Under the pieces are notes generated by a model. That model was not told the origin of the DNA. It searched no databases and saw only the letters and a program-made list of their open reading frames with translations. Below are positions 1-10,480 of a DNA stretch of 64,000 bases, in pieces (the stretch's first letter is position 1; each line of letters opens with the position of its first letter). Source of the stretch: Manis javanica (taxonomy: Eukaryota; Chordata; Mammalia; Pholidota; Manidae); NCBI RefSeq assembly GCF_040802235.1, contig NC_133174.1:84776647-84840646 (forward strand). Direction: 5' to 3'. The translations under genes were made by a program, and so were the position numbers.

Positions 1-1300
1 TAGTCAATTGACACATATTTTGTATATGTATTATATACCATAGTCTTAAAATAAAGCTAGAGAAAAGAAAATGATTTTTCAAATTGTCACAAATCTCCAA
101 AAGGTTTTCCAATACACTTATTGAAGAAAATCCACATATAAGTGGACCTGCACAGTTCAAATTCACATTGATCAAGGGTCAATTGTACATACATAATCTC
201 ACTGAACCCTCAAAATAGCTCAATTTACCAATGAGTGAAGAAATTAATGAGGTTAACAAATAAGCCCAAAAACTCAGTCAGGATTTCAATCCAGGCATTC
301 TGTCTCTAGAATCAGTTTTCTAATTCACTATTTTCTATTGCTTCCACTCCAGATGAAAGAAAAGACTTTAATGTTGAGATGAGGGGAACACTGGATACAA
401 TATCAGCAATCACAAAAAGTTATTATTAGAAATATCAGCACTTTTATAAAAGCATCGATAGTCTTAAGGTCACCTGTAAAATAACATGAGGAATTTAGTA
501 AGCTCCCCAGGGGCACTAAGAACCAGTTTAAAAGACTCTGGCCTAGTTTACTCCCACTGAGCATTGAACAGGTAATGGCAAATTACAAGGAACTATGAAG
601 GGCAAATTCCCCTAGAATCCGCCAGCCCCCTATCCCAGGAGAAGCTGCACTATAAGCGTATTCTGAGTACTGCTATCCTCTAATGTTTTCACTAGGCAAA
701 ATAAAACAGTTAGTAGGCATATGTAAAAGAACAAAATTACCAGGTCACAGTAATTCTGTGGAAACATTGTGAATTATTTTAGTACACTTTCTGCCCCTTA
801 GGCTGCTTTAGAAGTTGGAGCCCACCTGAAGGGGAGGTGCTGAAGGCTTAGTCTCAATTCACATTTTAACAAAGGTTTCCACCTCCAGGACTTCTTTGGC
901 CAAAGGACTCTGCCTCAATACTCCCACCATGCCTTGACATGAACTGTTAATGGATATTTACTCATGAAATTACTCTGTAACTCAGGCAGTTGGAAATGTT
1001 TTATTTGACTTGGCCTAAGTATCATTAACACGATTGTGCAGAGTAAGTGAAGAAGAAAATGTAGGTTGATGGAAACTCTTCAAGTATGCCTTTCTCCCAT
1101 TATCCAGATAAGACTATATCAGAAACTGTCAACCTGAATGGCACAATTTCATCTCCCATGTGCTTTTCCACCTTGCTTGCTTTATTCTCTGGAGAGCTAT
1201 ATTCAAGTTCCATGACAAATGCTGATCCTGCTTTGCAACTGCCTTTGTGCCTGAGCAACAGAAACAGAGGTTAGCATGACTTGCACTATATTATAAATTA
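1..1300. other. No feature recognised
   Basis: AT-rich sequence with only short chance reading frames. I see no exon, RNA gene or clear repeat boundary. A 62-codon frame at 1086-1274 has no recognisable similarity. Confidence 0.5.
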
Positions 1301-1305
1301 CATGA

Positions 1306-1465
1306 ATTTGTTGGGTGGTTAAGACTATGCACTTTCGAGGATGAGGGACCTGCATTTACTTCCCTGCCCTGCCCTTGATGAATTTTCTGGCTCTGGGGCA
1401 AATCAGTTAACCTGTGTGAACCTCTGTTTTCTCTTCTGTACAGTAGGGGAAGAAATAATACCTAC
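1306..1465 (+). repeat. MIR SINE fragment
   Basis: The order of motifs fits MIR in sense orientation: a 'gtggttaagactatgcactt' start, a central 'ggggcaaatcagttaacct' core, then 'cctctgttttctcttctgta'. It is a strongly diverged tRNA-derived SINE of the early mammalian type. It has no coding capacity. Confidence 0.7.
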
Positions 1466-1539
1466 AGCCCAAGAAATTGTTTATAATTCAACAAATACTT
1501 GAGTCTACTTTTTTCCACATGGACAGATAATAAACACAA

Positions 1540-2240
1540 AAACATAAATGAACAGTGTTAGAAGACAAAAATGACATGGAAAAGTAAATTATAGAATGGG
1601 GCAAGGGGCTGGATAGTGCTAGGGTGGGAGCTGGCAGGGCAGTATTTTTCTTTTAAATAGGATGGTCAGAGTAGGCCTCAGATGAATAAAGCTTGGACAA
1701 TGGCCTTTACTGGGAATGTAAAAGGAAGCCATTGTAGGTACTAAGAAGAAAAGTACTGAGAAGAAAAGTAACATGATCAACCTTATATTTAAGAGAATAA
1801 TTCCAGCTGCTATGTTGGAAAAGACTATAAAGGGGCAAAAGGAGAAACAAGGAAATCAGTGAGGAGGCTATTGCAGTAATCCAGGTGAGAGATGGCAGTG
1901 GTCCAGAACATCAGAACGGGTAGTAGTCATGGTTATGGTGAGAAGTTGTCAGATTCTAGAAATTTTATAGATGGAAGGTAAGATATACCATGAGAGAGGA
2001 AGAGACAGGCTAAAGAAGACTGAATGTTTCAGCCTGTGAAACTGGAAAGATGGAATTACTATCCAGTCAGATAGAGAAAGTTGGGATGGAGCAGTGTGTA
2101 TGTGTGTAGAGAAAGATCAACTGTTCAGTTTTAGGGGAATAGAGTTTGAGATTAGACATCCAAGTGGAAAAGCTGAGTAGGCAATTGGCTGTATTAGTCT
2201 GGAGGTCAGGAAAGAGGACTGGGCTCAAGTTGTAAATTTA
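1540..2240 (+). repeat. Old interspersed repeat, family A, copy 1
   Basis: Contains blocks such as 'ggaagccattg', 'aggctattgcagtaatccag', 'gacatccaagtgg' and 'gtaggcaattgg' that I recognise as an old dispersed mammalian repeat without open frames. Related blocks occur at 20590-21200 and the following part of the family at 54950-55690. I cannot assign the family name. A small tandem duplication, about 16 bases repeated twice, lies near 1738-1769. Confidence 0.55.
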
Positions 2241-2649
2241 GGAAGTTATGAGAATTAAATTAGGCAATGTATGTAAAGCACTAAAAACAGTAGGTGACAC
2301 ATAATGAGAACTCAATATATATTAGATTAAAAGTGCCTAATCATAATATCAACAGTTATAATTCTTACCACCTGCTTTGCCTGGCACTTACTAGGCTTCA
2401 TACATATGTATGAAGTAGCCAAAGAGAAACACTTCAGATACTGTATGTGTGGGTGATTTTTTAAATTAACACAGGAAGTAACCATAATCTTGATTTTTTC
2501 ATTTAAAAATGAATTTTATAAGTTAATCAGTTTAAATTTTACAAACATTTGTTAAGAAACAAATAGGTCTACTTCAAGCATAAACATAAATCCCTGCTCT
2601 GGGTTTATTGTTATCTGTTTTCTACCCAGAAGATCCAAATAAGATTTCA

Positions 2650-3440
2650 TTGATTTTGTTTTTATTTAATTTTTAGAAAAGAACAGTACATTCATTCATA
2701 AATTCAAAAACCAAAGCCATGAAAAGTGTGTACACTGAGAAGTCTTGCTTCCATCCCTGTCCCTATCAATTCTCCCTACCTTATAGGTCAGGAGTTGGCA
2801 AGCTTTCTCTGTAAAGGGCCAAGTAATAAATATTTTAGGCTTGCAGGCCATGTAGTCTGGGTTGTAATTACTCAATTCTATCACTGCAGTGCAAAAGCAG
2901 CCATACATAATAGAGAAACAAATGCTATGGCTGTGTTCCAAAAAAACTTTATTTATAAAATAGACGCAAGCTGTAATTTTCTATCCCTGCTATCAGTAAT
3001 CGTTTTTGTTTGTTTCTTTATGTAAATACAAGCAAATGTGAATATATACTCTCACGCTCCCTTTCTTATACAAAAGTTAGCCTAAGATGTACCATTGTTC
3101 CATACCTTGAAACACTATTTTCCATTGTATATTTTGGATATTTTTCTATATCAATGCATAGAGACCACTCTCATTTTTTCTGTCTGCATTATAATCCATT
3201 GTTTGCATGTAACAGAGTTTATCTAAACAGTCCTCATTTGATAGATTTTTATATTTTTCAAATCCTTGGCAATCATAAATGATGCCTGGTGAAAAACCTT
3301 GTAAATACATCATTTCATATCTGTGAAAGTATATCTAAAGGATACATTTCTAGACTTGGGATTTCTGGATCGAAAGGTATATATATTTTTTAATTTTGGA
3401 AGATATTGCTGGATTCACCATTACAGGTGTCTTACTATTT
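2650..3440 (-). mobile_element. Old LINE-1 fragment, antisense, split by a DNA transposon
   Basis: Read on the minus strand this is a decayed 3' part of an old L1. The plus strand shows the usual antisense signature: a 'cctcatttgatagattttt' block, 'caaatccttggcaatcataaatg' and 'aaggatacatttctag'. Reading frames are short and broken. The element is interrupted at 2789-2970 by a hAT-type insertion. Confidence 0.6.
2789..2970. mobile_element. hAT-Charlie (MER1-type) non-autonomous DNA transposon
   Basis: Begins 'caggagttggcaagctttct' followed by 'ctgtaaagggccaagtaata', then contains 'gcaaaagcagccatacata' and 'ctgtgttccaaaaaaacttt'. This is the well-known short hAT-type element whose TIR reads CAGGGGTTGGCAAAC-like. 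The right TIR is missing, so the copy is truncated. It sits inside an old L1 and is therefore younger than that L1. Confidence 0.7.
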
Positions 3441-3474
3441 TCACTTTTAGCACAATATATGAAAGTGCCTGTTT

Positions 3475-3581
3475 CAAAATTATGAAATGATTCATGAATC
3501 AGTGTGCCATCCTTGTGCAGATGCCATGTAATCTTCTCTGAATCATTACAATTATAGTATATATGCTGCTGAAGTGAGCAC
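3475..3581 (-). pseudogene. RNU6: U6 spliceosomal snRNA pseudogene
   Basis: The minus strand starting at 3581 reads GTGCTCACTTCAGCAGCATA, close to the conserved U6 5' stem-loop, and continues through an ATACT block, the AGAGAAGATTA block and a GCACAAGGATG block before ending in a 3' tail rich in AT. Order and spacing match the full length of U6 (about 107 nt). Several substitutions and a single-base loss in the ACAGAGA/AGC region make it a dead retroposed copy. No proximal U6 promoter (PSE plus TATA at the usual spacing) is evident upstream on the minus strand. Confidence 0.85.
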
Positions 3582-3999
3582 CGTGAAGTCATTTTTAATT
3601 TAGTAATGGATGAATGCTTTTTGGTGGCATGCAGCCAAGGACAGACTATAGAACTCCTTTTTCCATTTAGCCTGGAGTTAAGATTGACAGAAAAAGTTTT
3701 TCTGGATAGCAGCAGGCTTTTTTTTTTTCCAGAGTGCTGATTAGAGGGGAGCCACATCACCACCTTAAGTTCCAGCAGTATGTGAATCTGTGCATTAGCT
3801 AATGGGGATGAAAATGGCCAGAGTGGTAGAAAGAGTTAATGAAGACCCTACCTTTTGAGGGATTGTGCACAAAGATAGGGTTCTCTGCTGTTTGTAACCG
3901 ATGTGGACTGCAGTAGGATTCAGATAAAGGACAAGGGATGACGCAGGTTGACAGAAGAGGGGATCTGGATAGGATCAAGTGAAAAAAATAATTTAATGA
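3582..3999. other. No feature recognised
   Basis: Contains a T-run near 3718-3729. I see no supported gene or repeat. The 137-codon minus-strand frame at 3350-3763 runs through the U6 pseudogene and old L1 sequence and is a chance frame. Confidence 0.5.
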
Positions 4000-4195
4000 A
4001 AGAGCCAACGTTTATTAGCAGAGTTATATGGACCAGGCACTTTGTCACTTTGTCAAATAAATTATATATATTGTCACAATAACCCTCTGAAGTAGGCATT
4101 GTTATTATATTCACTTTACTTTTAAACCAAGGCAACTCTCCCAATGTCACATGACTTGTAAGTGCAGAATTGGGATCTAAGTCTGGCAGCACAGG
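4000..4195 (-). repeat. MIR SINE fragment
   Basis: Antisense MIR: 'ggaccaggcactttgtcact', 'tattgtcacaataaccctct', 'aagtaggcattgttattata' and 'aatgtcacatgacttgtaag' appear in the order expected of the reverse complement of MIR. Heavily diverged. Confidence 0.75.
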
Positions 4196-5234
4196 ATCCT
4201 TTCTTACTGGGAAATACTGACTTGCTGTTTGGGTGGGGAGATGATTTCAGAATTAGTGGAGGAAAATAAAAGTAGGCTTTCAAAGGACCTAGACTCACAC
4301 AAATATAATTTGTCTTGTCTTTGTGAAGAAGATGATCAGATATTAAGAAACAGGTTTCTAAAAGGATAATTGCAATTAACATTCTGGTGCCCAAAGTGGT
4401 CAGAATAGGCCCTTAGCACCCCTTGAATAATAATAGGTCCTTGTCAGCTGCAGATGCTGCCCTCTCTGCCTGCCCTTAGATCTCTGGAACAAATACTTGG
4501 GAGTCTTTTCAAGGAAAACCTTGTGAGAGTTCAGAGGGTTTTCTGACCTGATTTAGAGATTGACATCTTAGATTGTCATGCAGAGAACTCCAAGTTTTGC
4601 CCTTTGTTTGCTCTGTTGGTTCACCCTCATTGTGGCTGCTGAGCAGTAGCTTTAGACAGCCGCTGGGCATCTGCTTCACCTTAGCTGAGGATGACCCAAA
4701 CCCGAATTTCCACCCCCTGCCAATAAGCAACTGCTTTAGCAGCTGGCCAGGGCAAGTTACTTGTAGCTGTGGTAAACTTAGGTGAAGTGGCTTCTACTGT
4801 AGTTATACCCACTCTGTATTTTCAAGGCCAATCTGGAGGTGGGGGAAATGCATTTTTTTAATCTTATAAAATCAATTTATAAACTGTGATATGTAAGCCA
4901 CTAAAAATAATGCTAAAACTTTCTCCTCTGCACAGAGAAAATAATGATTTCTGAATGCTACTTCATGGTTGGGGAACTTTCTTCTGCCCCATCATTCACT
5001 TTCTACCTCACTTGACTACATAACCACTGGGATTGAAAGGCAAAGGAAAGTGTAGGCCAAATGCAGATTAACTGTGCCCTTTCATTGAGAATCTAGATCA
5101 AGGCGTTTTCTCTGTTTTTCCCACTTCAAATTGCAAAGGGCTGCCTATTTTGCAATTCTGATGTCTAGGTTCTAAATCATGGTTAGGGAATTATGCTAAA
5201 AAAGTTAGACTTTTTTCATAAGAGGCTATAAAAC
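4196..5234. other. No feature recognised
   Basis: Unique-looking sequence with overlapping short frames on both strands (4509-4730 minus and 4573-4785 plus). Neither has a recognisable domain, splice context or start context. I do not call a gene. Confidence 0.45.
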
Positions 5235-5400
5235 TCCCTTAATTGAACACTTATTATATGTTAAGTACAGTGTATTAAGTACAGGTTACACGTATTACCT
5301 CTTTTAATTATCTTAATAATCCTATGAGATACATCTAAATCTTACCTCTACAGTGCAGGTGAGAACACTGACTCAAAAATTTGTTCAGGAATTTGAACTT
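5235..5400 (-). repeat. MIR SINE fragment
   Basis: Reads 'gaacacttattatatgttaa', 'tattacctcttttaattatc', 'ttaataatcctatgagatac' and then 'acagtgcaggtgagaacact', which is the antisense MIR order. Confidence 0.65.
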
Positions 5401-5621
5401 TTCAGACACCAAAGTTTGTAGTAAAAATGGCTACAATAGACTCGGTCTCCATAAATAATATGATTGGTACAATAAATTTGATGAATATCCCTTCATCTTC
5501 TAGACTGATACAGAGGTCATGGCAAATATCTTTTAAATTCATAGAATTAAAGCTCCTAATATTTTCCCCCAAAATGACTAAAAGAAATATATTTTTCTAG
5601 AATAATATTGTACTGAATACC
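5401..5621. other. No feature recognised; ERV-A target site at right end
   Basis: Short AT-rich interval. Its last five bases, ATACC at 5617-5621, are the left copy of the ERV-A target site. The right copy after 11600 reads ACACC. Confidence 0.6.
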
Positions 5622-5924
5622 TGTGGGGAAGCTGGGGTTCCTATGGCCAGGATCCTCACTGAACTCAAACCACCTGATGATGTAACTGGCCTGTTGTTAG
5701 GCTACTGCTTCTACACCTTTAGGCAATAAGCTATTAATTGTGCTATATAGAGAGCTTAGCCCAGTGCTCTGAGTGAGGCTAGAGACACTAGTGATCAACC
5801 TACCGCCAGGAGAACAAGCCAGGTAATAAACCCTTGCACCCCAAAGAACGTTTTGCTGTCAATTACTTTGGTCACATTGAATCCATAGTGAACTTGCCTG
5901 GGGCTGAAGCCCATTAGCAAGACA
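5622..5924 (+). repeat. ERV-A 5' LTR
   Basis: TG...CA-bounded LTR of 303 bp. A TATA-like TATATAG lies at about 5744-5750 and an AATAAA polyadenylation signal at 5825-5830, so the U3-R-U5 order can be placed. It pairs with 11301-11600. Small indels and a cluster of changes around 5775-5810 separate the two copies. Confidence 0.92.
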
Positions 5925-5926
5925 AT

Positions 5927-5945
5927 TGGCGAAAGTCGGCACAGT
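5927..5945 (+). other. ERV-A primer-binding site, tRNA-Ser-like
   Basis: Two bases after the LTR end the sequence reads TGGCGAAAGTCGGCA. The complement of the 3' end of a mammalian tRNA-Ser begins TGGCGTAGTCGGCA, so the match is close apart from one inserted base and one change. A serine primer is typical of the HERV-S group. Agreement becomes weaker after the first 15 bases. Confidence 0.7.
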
Positions 5946-6099
5946 TCATGGTTGACCAAGGAAAAAGACAGGCTGCCCTTATGGAAGGGTGCTGCAGTGG
6001 GCTGCCCCTGTAAATGGGGAGACAGTGGATTGTCCCCCAATGGGTATGTGGTCTGAGGTGGCTTGCCTCCTAGAGGACTGGGCACCCCCAGGGCTGGAG

Positions 6100-7660
6100 G
6101 CAAGTGGAGGTGAACCCTGAGGCTATAGGGGTGACCCTTTGTATAGTAAGTAGATACTTTGAGAAGCAGAGTGCCCATGAGGCAGTGGGGACTGTGGGTT
6201 GGCTGCTTCTCACAGTATTAAAAACGTCTACAGAAGAGACCCAAGAAATGGCAGCATGAGAATGTGAGCTGCAAACTTCTGTGGATTCCCTGAAGAAGGA
6301 AATTGCATTGATGCGAGAGGAGGGAGCATGAGAATGCCAGCAGCAAGATACCATTGGAGAAGTAAACAATTCTTTATAGAACGAGATGGAAGTGCTGCCA
6401 GGTCTTCTGAAGGAGCAAGAGGCCATCAAGGAAAAAGGGACTCCTGAGGGAAGCACAGGTGGAGGTGGCATGAGAACATCAGTTGCAAAGCATTGAGGTG
6501 AAGGTAAGAGAGCTTCTGAAGACTGAGGTAGCATTGCCGCCAGGCACAGTAGAAAAGGTAAAGGTTGTAGCAGAAGAGGCACTAGGGGGAGGGGACAAAA
6601 AGGTGCCAACAGCCCCAGAAATGGAGGAGCTGGGGAAGGATGAAGGGGTGGTGCTGGAGGCACTGGCCCCTCCTGTATTGAAAGCAAGCCCAGTGGTTTT
6701 AAACAAAAAAAACCACTCAGCAGCAGAAAGTTCCCCAAGGAGAGGAGCAGCCCCCTCCCCAGGTTGTGGAGCACTCTATGGTCCACGCCTATACTCAGGC
6801 TGAGCTGGTGGATTTAGGCTTCTGGTTTAGGCAGAAGCCCTCGGAGTCAATATAAGCTTGGCTCCTGCATCTGTGGGACTTAGGGGTGGATGAAATTGTT
6901 CTGTCAGGATCAGAGATGGGAAACCTGTCTTCCCTGACAGTGCAGCCTGCATTGAGGCAGCGATTATGAAATACACATCAGACCCCAGGGAGTCACTCCC
7001 TCCTCGATTGGCTAATGGCTGCACTTCGTGCTGTGTGGCCCAATCTGGGGGATCTGCCATCCTCTCCTGTTAGATGGCAGACATATACTGAGCTCCAACA
7101 GGTGTTACGAGAGCTAGGCATAAGAAATGCCATCTATAGTCCAGAGAATTATAACCCAGATGAAGAGATTTTCACTACTGGGATGAGAAACATTGTGCAT
7201 CAAATGGCTACCACATCCCTCTTTGGGTCTCTAGTGGCCATTCTTTCCCCTCACATAGGACATCCCATAATCAGGGTGGCACATACAGTAGCAGACTTAG
7301 GAAAGGCTCAAGCAATGAGAATACGCAAAGAAATAAGGTCTGTTACTCACAAGAAGAATGTAAAGGGACCATGAAGGTTATGAGGACCCAGATGTGGGTT
7401 GGCTTAATATGGGTAGGAGGAGATGAAAGGAAATTAGATGGGAAGTCAAATAGGATCTTACTAGAGCTATGGCAACAACTGAAACCAGAGCAGCAGTTCC
7501 ATCCATTAAGACCAAAGAGACAAAGGTCAGCTACAGAGCCACAAGTCCAGCCTGTTTGTTTGTAAGACTTCCTGCAGGAGAGCGAGCCAATCTCACATGA
7601 ACCCACACAGGAAGATGATTGGGGAACACAGTTTGACAGAGGGGAATGTCAAGGTATCTG
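6100..7660 (+). pseudogene. gag: ERV-A gag remnant
   Basis: Lies between the primer site and the protease. The best open stretches are 6483-6803 (106 codons, acidic and then proline-rich), 7015-7374 (119 codons, Trp- and Leu-rich and probably capsid-related) and 7371-7565. They lie in different frames, and the interval has several stops and shifts. I see no CCHC zinc knuckle and no clear major homology region, so calling it Gag rests on position and on nucleotide similarity to 49430-50340 of ERV-B. In particular the stretch around 6740-6790 ('ccaggttgtggagcactc') is shared with 49619-49640. A 238-codon frame antisense to this region (6070-6786, minus) is discussed separately. Confidence 0.75.
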
Positions 7661-7689
7661 CCTTGAGGGACCAGGGGTGACTGTAGGCC

Positions 7690-8000
7690 ACATGCTGAAA
7701 TAGCTATCCATTGGTCTCCAGTGAACACACAACCCGACCTGGCTCTGGTGGACACTGGGGCTGAATGTTCACTGATTCATGGTAACCCTGAGCAGTTCCC
7801 CGCGACCCCCACTATCATAGATGGATATGGGGTAAAGCTATCAGAGTGAAAAAAGTACAAATCCCTTTGGTAATAGGGCATCTACCCCCAAAAGAGTATA
7901 CGTGTATATATCTCCTATCCCTGAGTATATTTTGGGGATTGATATCCTGCAGGGTCTATGGTTGCAGACCACTGCAGGTGAGTTCAGACTGAGAGTATGC
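7690..8000 (+). pseudogene. pro: ERV-A aspartic protease remnant
   Basis: An LVDTGAE motif, with the catalytic Asp codon at 7751-7753, marks a retroviral aspartyl protease. About 55 residues downstream an 'EYILGIDIL' stretch (near 7924-7950) corresponds to the conserved C-terminal G-x-D-x-L type motif of the family. The two motifs are in different frames because of a shift around 7825-7835. Upstream Gag-like sequence reads into it without a clear start, as expected for a gag-pro-pol precursor. The catalytic triplet is intact here, whereas ERV-B has lost it. Confidence 0.85.
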
Positions 8001-8900
8001 ATGGTGAAGGCAGTTCTGAGGGGACATGCTAGGCACCTGCCCATCGCTTTGCCTGTGCCTCAGTGGGTGACTAATACCAAACAATACAAACTGCCTGGAG
8101 GTCATAAAGAGATTGGAGAAATTCTCCAGGAGCTGGAAAATGTGGGTATTATAAAGCCCATCTATAGTCCTTTCAATTCCCCAGTGTAGCCAGTAAAAAA
8201 GCCAGATGACTTCTGGCATATGACTGGATTATAGAGAACTGAATAAAGTCATACCCCCTATGCATGCTACTGTGCCCCTGTATTGCAGGCCTGATGGATA
8301 CCCTCAACCATGAACTAGGAACATATCATTATGTGGTAGATCTTGCTAATGTCTTCTTTTCCATTGACATTGAGCAGGAAAGTCAGGAACAGTTTGCCTT
8401 CACATGGGAAGAATGGCAATGGACTTTCACCATCCTTCCACAGGGATACCTCCACGGCCCCACCATCTGTCATGGACTTGTAGCCCAGGACTTGGCTACA
8501 TGGGAGAAACTGCCAATGGTCCAGCTGTACCATTACATTGATGATGTCATGCTCACATCTGATTCTCTTTCAGATCTAGAAGGTCCAGCACCTAGACTGC
8601 TGCAACATTTACAGGGTAAAGGATGGGCTGTGAACAGCACCAAGGTTCAGGGACATGGTTTGTCTGTTCAATTCTTGGGGGTCGTCTGGTCATGTAAGAC
8701 CAAAGTGATACCAGAAGCGGTTATAGATAATGTCCAGGCCTTTCCTACCCTTACAACTGTAGCGTTGCTACAGGAGTTTTTGGTTCTTCTAGGCTACTGG
8801 AGAGTGTTTATCCCGCACGTGGCACAAATTCTGAAGCCTTTATACTGGTTGGTATGAAAGGGCATCAGGTGGGACTGGGATGAGACATGTGCATCTTCCT
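8000..8900 (+). pseudogene. pol: ERV-A reverse transcriptase remnant
   Basis: An in-frame TAG at 8187-8189 and a shift near 8220-8260 separate the N-terminal RT part (the open frame 7902-8189 ends at 'SPFNSPV') from the main open block, 8264-8857 (197 codons). In that block I see the catalytic motif A '[11 protein letters not shown]' (Asp at residue 26), the LPQG motif (58-61) and the YIDD box (91-94, motif C). The rest resembles the thumb region with 'LLGYWRVF'. The YIDD variant is shared with ERV-B at 51365-51376. A further frame change follows before the RNase H region. It cannot make an intact enzyme. Confidence 0.92.
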
Positions 8901-9027
8901 TTACTACAGCAAAATGGGCAGTCAAGGCCATGCAGACCTTGAGTGTGATAGACCCATCAAGGCCCTGTGAGCTGGATGTTCACATCACTGAAGATGGTTA
9001 TGGCTGGGGTCTCTGGCAGCAGCTTGA

Positions 9028-9830
9028 ATGAACTCACCAACCCATTGGATTCTGGTCACAACTCTGGAAAGGGGCAGAGGTATGGTACACTTTGATAGAA
9101 AAACAACTGGCTGCATATATCACACCTTACTGGCTACAGTACCCATCACTGGAATGGCCCCAATAAAGGTAATAACCACCTATCCCATCTTGGGATGCGT
9201 AAGAGACTGGACCCAAAAGCCAAGCTGTGGTGTGGCACAAACACCCACACTAGCCAAGCACAGTGCTTACCTACAGCAGTGTTGTGCCCTCTCTAGTAGC
9301 CCCTTGAGAGAAGAACTACAACACTTATTGGGACCAGTGACATATACTAGTGAAAAGCAGGAGGTACTTGCTTTTGAACCATTAGTAGCAGAGAGTCCCT
9401 ATAAGGAGGTTAGAGTCCCTATACCTGAAGATACGTGGTATGCAAATGGCTCCACCCATGGGCAGCCCCCAAAATGGAGGGCCATAGCTTTCCATCCTAA
9501 GACTGAGACAATGTGAATGGAAGATGGTGAGGGGAAGAGCAGCCAATGGGCAGAGTTGTGGGCTGTGTGGCTTGTGATCAGCAAGGAGCCCTCCCCTATA
9601 GTTGTCTCCACTGACAGCTGGGCTGTCTATCGGGGCTTGACCCTGTGGCTACCAACCTGGTACCATTCCAAATGGCTGGTTGGTCAACAACTTCGTTGGG
9701 GGCAAGAATTGTGGCAAGACTTATGGGTCTGTGGTCAGACTAAAATAATTACAGCATACCATGTGACAGGTCATTTGCCACTGGCATCCCCAGGAAATGA
9801 TGAATCAGATAAATTGGCCCAGATACATTG
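9028..9830 (+). pseudogene. pol: ERV-A RT connection and RNase H remnant
   Basis: One reading frame runs from 9028 through 10230, broken by a TGA at 9514-9516. The RNase H domain begins with 'WYANGSTHG' at residues 137-145 of the first part. Asn stands where the first catalytic Asp of the DEDD set is expected. After the stop the frame continues with 'QWAELWAVW' (Glu at residue 13 of the 9517 frame), 'VVSTDSWAVYRG' (Asp at 33) and 'GNDESDKLA' (Asp at 98). Three of the four metal-binding acids therefore survive and the first is lost. Confidence 0.88.
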
Positions 9831-10480
9831 GTTAGAAGGAAAGCCTGCCTCTGATGTAGCCCAATGGCTACATCAGCGTTTGTTGCATGTGGGGCAGAAA
9901 ACAATGTGGGCTGTAGCCTGTCAGTGGGGCTTGCCTTTGACCTTCGAAGAAGTTAGTAGAGCCCAGCCGGAGTGTGTTGTGTGCTCCAAAAGGGACTTAC
10001 ACCAAGTTCCACAGAAACATGGGACAATAGCTAAGGGGCAAATACCATGCCCTCACCCCATCAGGTGGCAGATAGAATATATTGGGCCTCTACTTGTGTC
10101 AGAAGGATATCGGTATGCTATGACTTGTGTGGGCACAGCTACTGGACTTCTGGTTGCTTTTCCTACCCGTTGTGCAGACCAGCAGGAGACCAAAAGAGGT
10201 CTAGAGCATCTCTTTGCTGCCTATGGCTGACCACAGGTAATTGAGAGTGATCAGGGCACCCATTTTACTGGACATACTCTGCAAGAATGGGTGCGATAGC
10301 TGGGAATCAAATGGAAGTTTCATGTGCCATACAATCCTACCACAGTGCAGGCATGATAGAGAGGCACATGGCTTGTTAAAATTTGGACTAAAGTCAGTTA
10401 CCAGTAGTCTGCAGGGATGGTCAGTCCGCTTATGGACCGTGCTGTGGCGTTTGAATGAGAGACCCTGAAAGGGAGCCCTA
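9831..10480 (+). pseudogene. pol: ERV-A integrase remnant
   Basis: Numbering from 9517, the HHCC zinc finger is visible as His119-x4-His124-x28-Cys153-x2-Cys156. The core starts at 'WQIEYIGP' (184-191) with Glu at 187 where retroviral integrases have the first catalytic Asp, followed by 'TATGLLVAF'. A TGA at 10228-10230 then cuts the frame just before the second catalytic region (Asp codon 10249-10251 within 'VIESDQG'). Further stops follow between 10300 and 10470. Both a changed catalytic residue and stops make it inactive. Confidence 0.9.

Noticed and set aside
3350..3763. 137-codon minus-strand frame
   Set aside because: It crosses the U6 pseudogene and old L1 sequence, so it cannot be a conserved gene.
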